Source of the DNA: CANMXU01 sp052030545
Lineage (GTDB): Bacteria; Pseudomonadota; Gammaproteobacteria; Enterobacterales; Alteromonadaceae
Assembly: GCF_052030545.1 (NCBI RefSeq)
Contig: NZ_JBPDIH010000007.1
Location: 1-64,000 of the forward strand
DNA length: 64,000 nucleotides
Direction of reading: 5' to 3'
Shown here one piece after another: positions 1 through 9,096 of this stretch. A program made the position numbers and the translations under genes. A model generated the notes under the pieces. That model had not been told where the DNA came from. It ran no database searches and saw only the letters and a list, made by a program, of their open reading frames with translations. Position 1 is the stretch's first letter. The number at the start of each line of letters is the position of its first letter.

Positions 1-76
1 GACGCGTAGCTCAGCTGGATAGAGTACCTGGCTACGAACCAGGCGGTCGCAGGTTCGACTCCTGCCGCGTCCGCCA
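1..76 (+). tRNA. tRNA-Arg (anticodon ACG), lacking its first base
   Basis: The cloverleaf is readable. The anticodon stem CCTGG/CCAGG encloses loop CTACGAA with anticodon ACG at 34-36. The T arm carries GGTTCGACTCC and the encoded CCA ends at 76. The acceptor strand at the 5' end is GACGCG and the 3' strand is CGCGTCC, so one G of the 7-bp acceptor stem must lie just before base 1. ACG (read as ICG) decodes CGU/CGC/CGA arginine codons. A rho-independent terminator follows about 35 bases later. Confidence 0.95.
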
Positions 77-111
77 CATATATCTTGGTGTTATATACAC
101 TGAGAGTAATT

Positions 112-137
112 AAACCTAGCTTCGGCTAGGTTTTTTT
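112..137 (+). terminator. Rho-independent terminator after tRNA-Arg
   Basis: A 9-bp perfect stem (AAACCTAGC / GCTAGGTTT) closes a UUCG tetraloop and is followed by a T-tract. It ends the tRNA transcript. Confidence 0.92.
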
Positions 138-785
138 ATACCTGAAATATAGTGATAGCTATGATCATTGCTGTAATACTACTTCTTTATAGTCGAGTGG
201 TTGTTATTTCACCGCTTGTTTAAATTCCTCTCATTTACATATCGTATTAAATAAGTACAAACTGTGCTAATAGTGGTGCTTTATTTACCGCGAACATTCC
301 CATAAGCGACACATCCGTTTGATTTAATATTGCACTTAGCTCATCGGCTTTTATATGTTGAAAACCCGTTATAACTTTACTTACTATTCGGTTATGTTTT
401 GCAACTTTGAGCATTAAATCTGATAGTTTTCATTCGTTGTTTTTATATTGAGTAAACGGCCATATATTTTCATGCTATGCAATAACGCCATCTTTGTGAT
501 GCATATAAATATTCACTAAATGTGCATAATTAACTGGTTATGGATATTGTATGCAAAATAATATATTTGGCTTGAGATGCTTATTTTTAGTGTATTTAAT
601 ATTGTATACAATAATTTTGTATACAAAAATCATTTAAAATAGTGCGTAAAAGTCTGCATATTTTGAAAAATAAGGGTTTTTAGGTATTGACTGTATTTTT
701 TTTTTCTGAAACGCAAAGAAATTGATTGATCTTTGACTATTGGAGTGATTATTCTAATTACATAATTTTAAGGTTGAGAATAACA
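138..785. other. Long AT-rich intergenic region upstream of oadGAB
   Basis: No convincing gene is visible in about 650 bases. The region contains the palindromic operator-like sites listed separately (547-626). A plus-strand frame is open from 726 into oadG, but its first residues do not resemble OadG and the SD-proximal ATG at 786 is preferred. No RNA gene was recognised. Confidence 0.6.
547..626. promoter_or_regulatory. Cluster of TTGTATACAA palindromes (putative GntR-family operators)
   Basis: TTGTATACAA occurs exactly at 602-611 and 617-626, with centres 15 bp apart. A one-mismatch copy (TTGTATGCAA) lies at 547-556. Short palindromes of this TNGTNNNACNA type are typical of FadR-subfamily GntR regulators. 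They lie about 160-240 bp before oadG, the first gene of the operon, so control of oxaloacetate decarboxylase by a carboxylate-responsive regulator is an inference. No regulator gene is present nearby. Confidence 0.5.
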
Positions 786-1055
786 ATGGAAAATTTAGGA
801 CAATCATTTGTTGAAGCTGGAACTCTAATGTTAGCGGGTATGGTTTTCGTATTTGCTTTTTTAGGGTTATTAATTGTATTTGTTAATACCGTTTTAGCAC
901 CACTGGCAAAAAAGTATCCTGACCCAGTTATTCAAACAACTCCATCACGAGCTAGTAACTCAAAACAAAAACAAGTATCAGGGCTTTCTCCTAATATTGT
1001 TGCAGCGATTTCGTCTGCAGTTACTAAATATCGTCAACAGCACAACCAAAAATAA
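786..1055 (+). CDS. oadG: Oxaloacetate decarboxylase gamma subunit (OadG)
   Basis: This is the small membrane subunit of the sodium-pumping oxaloacetate decarboxylase. The 89-residue protein has one N-terminal membrane helix (about residues 12-40, rich in V, F, L and A), a short Lys/Pro segment after it and a hydrophilic tail. The start at 786 gives a protein beginning MENLGQSFVEAG, the usual form of OadG. The in-frame upstream extension to 726 looks unrelated. In the family, OadG holds the alpha and beta subunits together and binds zinc through its C-terminal tail. It is the first gene of an oadG-oadA-oadB operon, with 9 bp to oadA. The family call rests on size, helix position and gene order, which together are diagnostic. 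Confidence 0.88.
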   Translation: MENLGQSFVEAGTLMLAGMVFVFAFLGLLIVFVNTVLAPLAKKYPDPVIQTTPSRASNSKQKQVSGLSPNIVAAISSAVTKYRQQHNQK

Positions 1056-1064
1056 GGGCCCCCC

Positions 1065-2837
1065 ATGACAAAGCAATTAGGCATTACCGAGGTCGTCTTA
1101 CGAGACGGACATCAGTCTTTACTAGCGACACGACTTCGTTTAGAAGACATGTTACCTATTGCATCAAAACTTGATGAAATAGGTTATTGGTCAATCGAAT
1201 CGTGGGGTGGAGCGACATTTGACTCGTGTATTCGTTACTTAGGTGAAGATCCTTGGGAAAGAATTCGCGCATTAAAACAAGCGATGCCAAAGACTAAGCA
1301 ACAAATGCTATTTCGTGGTCAAAATATTTTAGGCTACCGTCACTATGCTGACGATGTTGTTGAGAAATTTGTTGAACGTGCTCATATCAACGGTATTGAT
1401 GTGTTCCGTATTTTTGATGCAATGAATGATGTTCGTAACCTACAAACGTCAATTAAAGCGGCTGTTAAAGTTGGCGCACATGCACAAGGCACATTAAGCT
1501 ACACTGAAAGCCCAGTACATACGCTTGAAGGCTGGTTAACGATGGCTAAGCAACTTGAAGATATGGGTGCACATTCACTGTGTATCAAAGATATGTCTGG
1601 TTTACTTAAGCCTTATGATGCTGCTGAATTAGTTGGTAAGCTCAAAGAAACCGTTTCATTACCAATTGCGCTTCATTGTCATGCAACAACTGGTTTAAGT
1701 ATTGCCACTCAAATGAAAGCAATTGACTCAGGCGTTGATGTAATTGATACGTCTATTTCCTCAATGAGTATGACCTACGGCCATTCACCAACAGAAACCT
1801 TAGTTTCTATGGTTGAAGGTCAAGAGCGTGATACTGGTTTAGATATGGTTAAGCTTGCTGAAGTTGCTGCTTACTTTAGAGATGTGCGTGCTAAATACGC
1901 AAAATTTGAAGGTAGCTTAAAAGGTGTTGATGCGCGAATTTTATTAGCACAAGTACCTGGTGGCATGTTAACTAACATGGAAAACCAATTAAAAGAGCAA
2001 GGCGCTGCAGACAAATTTGATGAAGTATTAACTGAAATTCCAAAAGTGCGTAAAGACTTAGGTTATATTCCTTTAGTTACACCAACATCACAAATTGTTG
2101 GTACACAAGCAGTATTAAACGTATTAACGGGCGAGCGTTATAAGTCGATCACCAAAGAAACGGCTGGTGTATTAAAAGGTGAATACGGCGCAACGGCTGA
2201 TAAAGTAAATGAGGAATTACAAGCGCGTGTACTAGATGGCGCTGAAGCAATCACTTGTCGTCCAGCTGATTTATTAGATCCTGAAGTTGAAAAATTATCA
2301 GCGGAACTAGAAGGTTTAGCGGCTGAGAAAAATATTTCGCTTGCGGATGAAAAAATTGATGATGTATTAACATATGCATTATTCCCGCAAATAGGTTTGA
2401 AATTCTTAGAAAATAGAAACAACCCTGAAGCGTTTGAGCCAGTACCTACTGCAGAGCCAGCTAAAGAAGCACCAGTAGCACAGCAAGCAACAGCAACTGA
2501 AAACTACGCAGTAAGTGTTGATGGCAAAGTCTACGACGTTGTCGTTGCACCAGGTGGCTCAATCGATAGTGTTACACCAGCCGCGGGTGACGAAGCAATT
2601 AAACAATCTGCCACGGTTTCTGCTGAAGAAACCTTAAACGCACCATTAGCCGGTAATATTTTCAAAGTATTGGTAAGCGAAGGTGATGTAGTCGAAGCGG
2701 GTGAAGTGGTCATTGTGATGGAAGCAATGAAAATGGAAACTGAGATCCGTGCTGTTAAAGGTGGTGAAATAGTTGCTATTCATACTAAAGAAGGTGACTC
2801 AATTGCAGTTGGCGCACCACTACTTAGCTTGTCGTAG
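1065..2837 (+). CDS. oadA: Oxaloacetate decarboxylase alpha subunit (OadA), biotin-dependent carboxyltransferase
   Basis: OadA transfers the carboxyl group of oxaloacetate to its own biotin and releases pyruvate. OadB then decarboxylates carboxybiotin and pumps Na+ out. The N-terminal HMGL-like TIM barrel (about residues 1-290) opens with TEVVLRDGHQSLLATR and has the metal-binding HCHATTGLS motif near residue 205. A PYC_OADA conserved domain follows, then a Pro/Ala-rich linker (about 455-475), then a C-terminal biotinyl domain with the biotinylation motif EAMKMETE near residue 557. The length (590 residues) is normal for the family. It lies between oadG and oadB with gaps of 9 and 8 bp, so the three genes are one operon. 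Cytoplasmic, bound to the membrane subunits. Confidence 0.97.
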   Translation: MTKQLGITEVVLRDGHQSLLATRLRLEDMLPIASKLDEIGYWSIESWGGATFDSCIRYLGEDPWERIRALKQAMPKTKQQMLFRGQNILGYRHYADDVVEKFVERAHINGIDVFRIFDAMNDVRNLQTSIKAAVKVGAHAQGTLSYTESPVHTLEGWLTMAKQLEDMGAHSLCIKDMSGLLKPYDAAELVGKLKETVSLPIALHCHATTGLSIATQMKAIDSGVDVIDTSISSMSMTYGHSPTETLVSMVEGQERDTGLDMVKLAEVAAYFRDVRAKYAKFEGSLKGVDARILLAQVPGGMLTNMENQLKEQGAADKFDEVLTEIPKVRKDLGYIPLVTPTSQIVGTQAVLNVLTGERYKSITKETAGVLKGEYGATADKVNEELQARVLDGAEAITCRPADLLDPEVEKLSAELEGLAAEKNISLADEKIDDVLTYALFPQIGLKFLENRNNPEAFEPVPTAEPAKEAPVAQQATATENYAVSVDGKVYDVVVAPGGSIDSVTPAAGDEAIKQSATVSAEETLNAPLAGNIFKVLVSEGDVVEAGEVVIVMEAMKMETEIRAVKGGEIVAIHTKEGDSIAVGAPLLSLS

Positions 2838-2845
2838 GTGAAATA

Positions 2846-3976
2846 ATGGAATCATTACATACTTTATGGCTCTCTACTGGCTTAGCTAACTTCACGGTTG
2901 GTCAAGTCGTTATGATGCTAGTTGGCTGTGGCTTATTGTATTTAGCCATAGCACGCAATTTTGAGCCATTATTATTATTACCTATGGGCTTTGGTGCGAT
3001 ATTAACAAATATCCCAATTGCAGGGCTTTCTGAAGTTGGTGGCATGCTGCATTATATTTATTATGCAGGTATCGATACTGGGATCTTTCCATTAGTGATA
3101 TTTATGGGTGTTGGTGCCATGACCGATTTTGGCGCCTTAATTGCTAACCCTAAAATGTTGTTATTAGGGGCAGCCGCTCAGTTTGGTATTTTTGCTACCT
3201 TGTTTGGTGCTATTGCGCTTAATGCGATCCCTGGCATTGAATTTACCTTAAAAGATGCGTCAGCCATCGCTATTATTGGTGGTGCTGATGGCCCTACAGC
3301 AATCTTCTTAGCGTCTAAACTTGCACCTGAGTTATTAGGGGCGATTGCGGTAGCTGCCTATTCATACATGGCGTTAGTACCAATTATTCAGCCGCCAATT
3401 ATGCGTGCGTTAACTAACGAAAATGAACGTAAAATTGAAATGGCACAGTTACGTAGCGTAACGAAAATTGAAAAAGTGATGTTCCCATTAGGTGTATTGC
3501 TGATGACGATTTTCTTCTTACCAGCGGCAACACCGTTAGTTGGTATGTTCTGTTTAGGTAACTTAATGCGTGAGTCGGGCGTAGTTGACCGTTTAAGCTC
3601 TACGGCACAAAATGAACTGATTAACATTACGACTATTTTCTTAGGGTTAGGTGTTGGTTCAAAACTAAGTGCAGATGCTTTCTTAAATGTGGAAACATTA
3701 GGTATTTTAGGTTTAGGTGCGGTTGCCTTCTCAATTGGTACAGCGTCAGGCGTACTAATGGCGAAATTAATGGGTAAATTCTCATCTACGCCAATTAACC
3801 CATTAATTGGTGCGGCGGGTGTTTCAGCGGTACCAATGGCAGCTCGCGTAGCAAATAAAGTTGGTTTAGAGTCTAACCCACATAACTTCTTGCTAATGCA
3901 TGCAATGGGGCCAAACGTTGCAGGTGTACTTGGTTCAGCGGTTGCAGCAGGTATACTACTAGCGCTTGTTGGCTAA
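2846..3976 (+). CDS. oadB: Oxaloacetate decarboxylase beta subunit (OadB), Na+ pump
   Basis: OadB is the integral membrane subunit that couples decarboxylation of carboxybiotin to Na+ export. The 376-residue protein is almost entirely hydrophobic, with about nine to eleven membrane segments. It contains the family's GGADGPTAIF motif (about residue 146), which includes the Asp used in the Na+ and proton path, and a second glycine-rich conserved stretch near the C terminus (MGPNVAGVLGSAVAAG). It starts 8 bp after oadA and is the last gene of the operon. A strong terminator follows at 4009. No citrate lyase genes adjoin it, so here the pump probably serves oxaloacetate or pyruvate metabolism and the Na+ gradient rather than citrate fermentation. 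Confidence 0.96.
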   Translation: MESLHTLWLSTGLANFTVGQVVMMLVGCGLLYLAIARNFEPLLLLPMGFGAILTNIPIAGLSEVGGMLHYIYYAGIDTGIFPLVIFMGVGAMTDFGALIANPKMLLLGAAAQFGIFATLFGAIALNAIPGIEFTLKDASAIAIIGGADGPTAIFLASKLAPELLGAIAVAAYSYMALVPIIQPPIMRALTNENERKIEMAQLRSVTKIEKVMFPLGVLLMTIFFLPAATPLVGMFCLGNLMRESGVVDRLSSTAQNELINITTIFLGLGVGSKLSADAFLNVETLGILGLGAVAFSIGTASGVLMAKLMGKFSSTPINPLIGAAGVSAVPMAARVANKVGLESNPHNFLLMHAMGPNVAGVLGSAVAAGILLALVG

Positions 3977-4008
3977 TCTATTAGTAAATAACTACCAATA
4001 AGTTGTAA

Positions 4009-4043
4009 ACAAAAAAAGGGACAATGAATTGTCCCTTTTTTAT
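4009..4043. terminator. Bidirectional terminator between oadB and pdxH
   Basis: The arms GGGACAAT and ATTGTCCC enclose a 2-base loop and are flanked by an A-run on the left and a T-run on the right. The hairpin can therefore stop both the oad operon (plus) and pdxH (minus), which converge here. Confidence 0.88.
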
Positions 4044-4089
4044 TGCGTCTTTAAAATTGGTGGTAATATGCTTCTAGCTTCTAGCTTGG

Positions 4090-4743
4090 TTATGGGTGCA
4101 ATTTAAACTGTTGCCAACTGTCATCTTGTTTTTCAAAACAAATACGATCGTGTAGGCGACTTGCACGACCTTGCCAAAACTCAATATAACGAGGCTTTAC
4201 CCGCCAGCCACCCCAGAACTCAGGTAAGGGGACTTCTCCTTGTGAAAACTTTGTTTTGAAGTGTTTTACTCGCTCTTTTAACTCGTCTGGGTAGGCAAGT
4301 TTTTCTGATTGCTTGGATGCCCAAGCACCCACTTGGCTGCCATGATCACGACTATGAAAGTATTGCTCTGCCTGAGCTTGGCTTACGCGCTCAACTTTGC
4401 CTTCAATACGAATTTGGCGTTGTAATACATTCCAATGAAAAAGTAATGATATTTTATTGTTGTACTCAAGCTCTTGGCTTTTTCGACTACCAAAATTGGT
4501 ATAAAAAACAAAACCGTCTTGATCATATTCCTTTAGTAACACCATGCGAGAACTTGGTTGCCCGTCTGCAGAGCAAGTACTAACCGACATTGATTCGGGC
4601 AATAAAATACCTGATTGGTTGGCTTCTTTAAACCACTGTTCGAATAATGCTAACGGTTGAGTTTCTGGTGATATTTCTGGAAGCGGTAACGCGACCCCTT
4701 GGCCAAATGTTAATAGGCAGCGCAGTTTTTCGTAAAGAGTCAT
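4090..4743 (-). CDS. pdxH: Pyridoxamine/pyridoxine 5'-phosphate oxidase
   Basis: PdxH is an FMN-dependent oxidase that makes pyridoxal 5'-phosphate from PNP or PMP, in the cytoplasm. The 217-residue length matches the family. The N-terminal part has the substrate and FMN region 'SRMVLLKEYDQDGFVFYTN', followed by 'RQIRIEGKVERV'. The C-terminal signature 'EFWQGRASRLHDRICF' carries the PLP-binding Arg and His residues. The last residues (…KLHP) resemble the usual terminal WxxxRLxP. It is monocistronic and convergent with oadB. Confidence 0.96.
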   Translation of the reverse strand: MTLYEKLRCLLTFGQGVALPLPEISPETQPLALFEQWFKEANQSGILLPESMSVSTCSADGQPSSRMVLLKEYDQDGFVFYTNFGSRKSQELEYNNKISLLFHWNVLQRQIRIEGKVERVSQAQAEQYFHSRDHGSQVGAWASKQSEKLAYPDELKERVKHFKTKFSQGEVPLPEFWGGWRVKPRYIEFWQGRASRLHDRICFEKQDDSWQQFKLHP

Positions 4744-4957
4744 AATATCGTAATTGTGAATACTAAAGGTCTATTGTAGCAGTTTTACATGGCTAGCAAA
4801 GTGGCATTCGCTAAGAATTGATGATTTTATTACAACACAGAAAGTCCATTTTCTCTGTAAAAAATTAGGTGCTGTATTAATACTTATAAGGTGATGAAGT
4901 GGGCGTTAAATAATTAACTAATTAACTAATTGATCGTTAATATATAGCGATTTAGGA

Positions 4958-5140
4958 CTAAAGATCCCAATCGTCGTCTGTGCCTTCTAATAGCTTTTTA
5001 AGTCTTTTCTCTTCCATTAAGTCATCAAGACGTTTATGCAATTTGGCGTTTTTTATGGCAACTTCACCATCAGGTAAGTCTTTCTCATAATCCAAAGGAT
5101 CATTATTTTTGCGGATATCATCGGTTGAATTGATGCTCAT
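4958..5140 (-). CDS. Small acidic/basic protein of unknown function, possibly PA3496-like
   Basis: A 60-residue ORF has a good Shine-Dalgarno sequence (GAGG, 6 bases before ATG). It is rich in Asp, Glu and Lys and ends in an amphipathic charged helix (about residues 33-50, KRLDDLMEEKRLKKLLEG) followed by an acidic DDDWDL tail. This 'R/K-x-L-E-E-x-R-L-x-x-L…DDW/F' ending resembles the short PA3496-type proteins found widely in gammaproteobacteria. That resemblance is from memory and weak. No function is proposed. It stands alone between pdxH and the nap operon, on the same strand as both. Confidence 0.6.
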   Translation of the reverse strand: MSINSTDDIRKNNDPLDYEKDLPDGEVAIKNAKLHKRLDDLMEEKRLKKLLEGTDDDWDL

Positions 5141-5411
5141 ACATGTCCTCTTTTAAGTTGTAGTTTTTACCTTTATATTTGCTCATTTTAAAAGGTTAAA
5201 ATCAACGTGAACATTGTTATTTTATTCTTGATATAGCAATCAGTTAGTAAAATAATATTGTTCTTATCATTCACTTTAACCGAATTGGAGATGATTTTAT
5301 TTGTCTCCGCTAAGGTAAAAAATAGAAGCCGTTTATTCTTTGAACATAGGCAATGTTTATATTTTTTTCAATGAAATTTTAACAAATTTTTTATCAATTT
5401 TAAAAGCTACA

Positions 5412-5446
5412 CCAAAAAAAACACCCCGTTAATACGAGGTGTTTTA
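5412..5446 (-). terminator. Terminator of the nap operon
   Basis: On the minus strand, AAAACACC and GGTGTTTT arms (internally extended by TCG/CGG pairing) are followed by a run of eight T. It lies about 25 bp after the napC stop codon. Confidence 0.85.
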
Positions 5447-5470
5447 GATTGATGTTATTGAGCTAAAAGG

Positions 5471-6061
5471 TTAATCCCAACCTTCAACACCTTTCATGTC
5501 TGGTAACTCATGTGCGATACCTTTATGACAATCGATACAAGTTTTATCGCCACTTGCGAGTGAGGTTGAATGTTGCTTAGAAGCGCGACTACTTTGTTCG
5601 GTAAAGTCCATGTAATCGAAATTATGGCAGTTACGACATTCAAGTGAATCGTTCGCTTTTAAGCGGGTCCATTCATTTTGCGCGAGTCGTTTACGATGCG
5701 CTAAGAATTTTTCACGCGTATCAATCGTGCCAAATATCTTACCCCAAACTTCTTTAGACGCTTGCATTTTACGTGCAATTTTATCGGTCCATTTATGTGG
5801 AACGTGACAATCAGGACATGTCGCTCTAACACCTGAACGGTTTGAAAAGTGAATGGTTGTTTTCATCTCTTCATACACGTTGTTTTCCATTTCATGACAT
5901 GAAATACAAAACTCTTCAGTGTTAGTGACTTCTAGTGCGGTGTTAAAACCACCCCAGAAAATAATACCTGAGATGAAACCACCAATCACTAAAGCACCTA
6001 AGCTATAATAACCACTTGGTCTTCTTAGTGTTTGCCAGCCAATTTTTAATAAGTTTTTCAT
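5471..6061 (-). CDS. napC: NapC, tetraheme membrane quinol dehydrogenase
   Basis: NapC passes electrons from menaquinol or ubiquinol to periplasmic NapAB. The 196-residue NapC/NirT protein has one N-terminal membrane anchor (about residues 18-42) and four CxxCH heme-binding motifs: CISCH, CPDCH, CRNCH and CIDCH. The heme domain faces the periplasm. It is the last gene of napEFDABC and starts 8 bp after the napB stop. Since no napG/napH is present in the cluster, NapC is the only visible quinol-oxidising route. Confidence 0.96.
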   Translation of the reverse strand: MKNLLKIGWQTLRRPSGYYSLGALVIGGFISGIIFWGGFNTALEVTNTEEFCISCHEMENNVYEEMKTTIHFSNRSGVRATCPDCHVPHKWTDKIARKMQASKEVWGKIFGTIDTREKFLAHRKRLAQNEWTRLKANDSLECRNCHNFDYMDFTEQSSRASKQHSTSLASGDKTCIDCHKGIAHELPDMKGVEGWD

Positions 6062-6069
6062 CTCGGCTC

Positions 6070-6561
6070 CTATTTTTTAGTCGCTGATTTTTGCTTCATT
6101 AAACTGTGCATATCAATAAATTCATTCTCAACTAGAGGCTTAGCATCAAGCTGAGTAACGTGGCATTGGTCACAGAAATAACGACGAGGTGAAATTTCCG
6201 CTAAGAAATTACCATCACGGTCCATGTAGTGAGTCACACTAACCATAGGAGCTTGTGACTTCTCTGTTTGGTTACGGCTGTGGCACGACATACATTTGTT
6301 GGTATTTAAATTAATATAATAATTTCTCGTTGAATGAGGAATTATTGGTGGTTGCATCGGGTAGTTACGACCTTGTTTGATATCCTTATTATTCACTTTA
6401 GGAATAATGTCTGGAGTATTCTGTACATCAAGCGCAGTGTTATCACGTAACGTTGCAATATCTTTAGCTGTTTCTGCACTTGCCGCAAGAGGTGAAAGAA
6501 GTACCGTTAAAATCAAACCGCTCTTTACTAATGTTTTGCATTTATTAATTAGATTGCTCAT
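6070..6561 (-). CDS. napB: NapB, diheme cytochrome c subunit of periplasmic nitrate reductase
   Basis: NapB is the electron-transfer partner of NapA. A Sec signal peptide occupies about residues 1-29 (basic start, hydrophobic core, AASA cleavage region). Two CxxCH motifs follow, CMSCH and CDQCH. The length of 163 residues is usual for NapB. It lies 10 bp after napA and 8 bp before napC in the operon, and is periplasmic in the NapAB complex. Confidence 0.96.
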   Translation of the reverse strand: MSNLINKCKTLVKSGLILTVLLSPLAASAETAKDIATLRDNTALDVQNTPDIIPKVNNKDIKQGRNYPMQPPIIPHSTRNYYINLNTNKCMSCHSRNQTEKSQAPMVSVTHYMDRDGNFLAEISPRRYFCDQCHVTQLDAKPLVENEFIDMHSLMKQKSATKK

Positions 6562-6571
6562 GGTTCTTCTC

Positions 6572-9067
6572 CTAAACTTTCACAACTTTAACAGCACATT
6601 TCTTAAAGTCAGTTTCTTTAGATAGAGGATCTGTTGCATCTAAAGTTACTTTGTTGACTAAGCGACTAGCATCAAACCAAGGCATAAATACTAAACCTTT
6701 TGGTGGCTTATTACGGCCTCGAGTTTCAACACGAGTTTGAACTTCACCACGACGTGAAACAATTTTCACTAAATCGCCACGGCGCATTTGTCGTGCTTTT
6801 GCATCGTCTGGATGCATGTAAACCAATGCATCTGGTACAGCTTTGTATAGCTCAGGAACACGTTGAGTCATCGAGCCTGAATGCCAATGCTCTAATACTC
6901 GACCTGTTGATAACCATAAGTCGTATTCTTCGTCAGGAGACTCAGCAGCAGGCTCATACGGAAGTGCAAAAATTACAGCACGACCATCAGGCTTACCGTA
7001 GAAGTCAAAATCACTGCCTGGTTTAACGTACGGATCTTGTCCTTCTTTAAAGCGCCATAACGTTTCTTTACCATCAACTACTGGCCAACGTAAACCACGG
7101 GTTTTATGGTAAGTATCGTAAGGTGCTAAATCATGTGCTTTACCACGACCGAATTCGGCGTATTCTTCAAATAGACCTTTTTGAATGTAGAAACCGAAGT
7201 CGCGAGATTCATAATTTAGACGATCTTCAGGGATCTCATCTAACTTATATTTGTCAACTTTACCGTTGGCGTAAAGAATATCGAATAAGGTTTTACCTTT
7301 ATATTCTGGCTTTTTAGCAAGCAATTCTGCTGGCCATGTTTCTTCTACTTTAAAGCGTTTAGAAAATTCAACTAATTGCCATAAATCAGATTTTGCACCT
7401 TGTGGTGCTTCAATCATTTGGTACCAAGCTTGGCTGCGACGTTCCGCATTACCGTAAACACCTTCTTTTTCAACCCACATTGCTGTTGGTAAAATCAAAT
7501 CAGCAGCTTGTGCTGTAACGGTAGGGTAAGGGTCAGAAACAACAATGAAGTTTTCTGGGTTACGGTATCCTGGGTAACCTTCTTCATTCATGTTAGCGGC
7601 TGCTTGCATATTGTTATTACATTGCACCCAGTAGAAGTTTAGCTTACCGTCTTTAAGCATACGGTTTTGAAGAACCGCGTGGTAACCTGGTTTTGGCGGA
7701 ATAGTGCCTTCAGGTAATTGCCATTTTTCTTCAGAAAAATCACGGTGTTTCTTATTCATTACCACCATATCTGCAGGTAGACGGTGAGCAAAAGTACCTA
7801 CTTCACGCGCTGTACCACAAGCCGAAGGTTGGCCTGTTAATGAGAACGGGCTGTTACCTGGAGTTGAGATTTTACCTGTTAACAAGTGAATGTTATAAAT
7901 CAGGTTATTTGCCCAAACACCACGTGTATGCTGGTTGAAACCCATGGTCCAGAAAGAACATACTTTACGATTAGGATCTGCATATAATTCAGCTAGTTCT
8001 TTCAAGTTAGCTTCTGGCACGCCTGATAACTTTGAGGTGTACTCAGCGGTGTATGTGCTAACGAATTTAGCGTATTCTTTAAAGCTAATTTCGCTTGAAC
8101 CACCTGCTTTATCATTGTTTTTAGCTTTTTGCTCTAATGGATGCTCAGGGCGTAAACCGTAACCAATATCAGTATTACCTTGTCTGAAATTAGTGTGCTT
8201 GTTAACAAAATCTTTGTTTACACGGTCGGTTTGAATAATATAGTTAGCAATGTAGTTTAAGATTGCTAAATCGGTTTGTGGCGTGAAAATCATGCTGTTA
8301 TCAGCAAGTTCAGAGCTACGGTGTTCAAAAGTTGATAATACAGCAACTTTTACATGAGGTGCACTTAAGCGACGGTCAGTAATACGCGTCCATAAAATAG
8401 GGTGCATTTCTGCCATGTTTGAACCCCATAATACCATCGCATCAGTGGCTTCAATATCATCGTAACAACCCATTGGCTCATCAATACCGAAAGTACGCAT
8501 AAAGCCTACCACCGCTGATGCCATACAATGGCGAGCGTTAGGATCAATGTTATTACTTCGAAAACCCGCTTTGTATAATTTAGCTGCAGCGTAACCTTCT
8601 TGAACAGTCCATTGGCCTGAACCGAACATACCTAAACCAGTTGGGCCTTTGTCTTTTAATGTTGCTTTGGCTTTTTCTTCCATCACATCAAAAGCTTGTT
8701 CCCAAGAAATTGGCGTGAATTCACCATTTTTGTCATATTTGCCATTGCTCATTCTTAATAATGGCGTGGTTAAGCGGTCTTTTCCGTACATGATCTTAGA
8801 TAGGAAGTAACCTTTAACACAGTTTAGGCCTTTGTTGACTGGTGATTTAATATCACCGTGGGTAGCAACAACTTTGCCATCCATTACACCAACATTAACA
8901 CTACAGCCAGTACCACAAAAGCGACAAGGGGCTTTGTCCCACTTGAGCTTAGTCATGTCACTGCTAGTAATTAAATTTGAAGCAGCAACAGGTACTGAAA
9001 CACCTGCGACGGCTGCGGCGGCAGCTACTGCGTTAGCTTTGATAAATTCTCGGCGATTGATCGTCAT
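6572..9067 (-). CDS. napA: NapA, periplasmic nitrate reductase catalytic subunit
   Basis: NapA reduces nitrate to nitrite with Mo-bis-MGD and one [4Fe-4S] cluster. A twin-arginine signal (NRREFIKANAV, residues 4-14) precedes an Ala-rich core, so the folded protein is Tat-exported. The cluster motif CRFCGTGC lies near residue 48 with a further Cys about 27 residues on. The Mo-ligating Cys is in 'RHCMASAVVGF' near residue 182. The C-terminal part carries the family's molybdopterin dinucleotide-binding domain. The length of 831 residues is standard. It is preceded by its chaperone gene napD (29 bp gap). Confidence 0.98.
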   Translation of the reverse strand: MTINRREFIKANAVAAAAAVAGVSVPVAASNLITSSDMTKLKWDKAPCRFCGTGCSVNVGVMDGKVVATHGDIKSPVNKGLNCVKGYFLSKIMYGKDRLTTPLLRMSNGKYDKNGEFTPISWEQAFDVMEEKAKATLKDKGPTGLGMFGSGQWTVQEGYAAAKLYKAGFRSNNIDPNARHCMASAVVGFMRTFGIDEPMGCYDDIEATDAMVLWGSNMAEMHPILWTRITDRRLSAPHVKVAVLSTFEHRSSELADNSMIFTPQTDLAILNYIANYIIQTDRVNKDFVNKHTNFRQGNTDIGYGLRPEHPLEQKAKNNDKAGGSSEISFKEYAKFVSTYTAEYTSKLSGVPEANLKELAELYADPNRKVCSFWTMGFNQHTRGVWANNLIYNIHLLTGKISTPGNSPFSLTGQPSACGTAREVGTFAHRLPADMVVMNKKHRDFSEEKWQLPEGTIPPKPGYHAVLQNRMLKDGKLNFYWVQCNNNMQAAANMNEEGYPGYRNPENFIVVSDPYPTVTAQAADLILPTAMWVEKEGVYGNAERRSQAWYQMIEAPQGAKSDLWQLVEFSKRFKVEETWPAELLAKKPEYKGKTLFDILYANGKVDKYKLDEIPEDRLNYESRDFGFYIQKGLFEEYAEFGRGKAHDLAPYDTYHKTRGLRWPVVDGKETLWRFKEGQDPYVKPGSDFDFYGKPDGRAVIFALPYEPAAESPDEEYDLWLSTGRVLEHWHSGSMTQRVPELYKAVPDALVYMHPDDAKARQMRRGDLVKIVSRRGEVQTRVETRGRNKPPKGLVFMPWFDASRLVNKVTLDATDPLSKETDFKKCAVKVVKV

Positions 9068-9096
9068 AGTCTCACCTTCTATTAGTTTTAGTTTGA

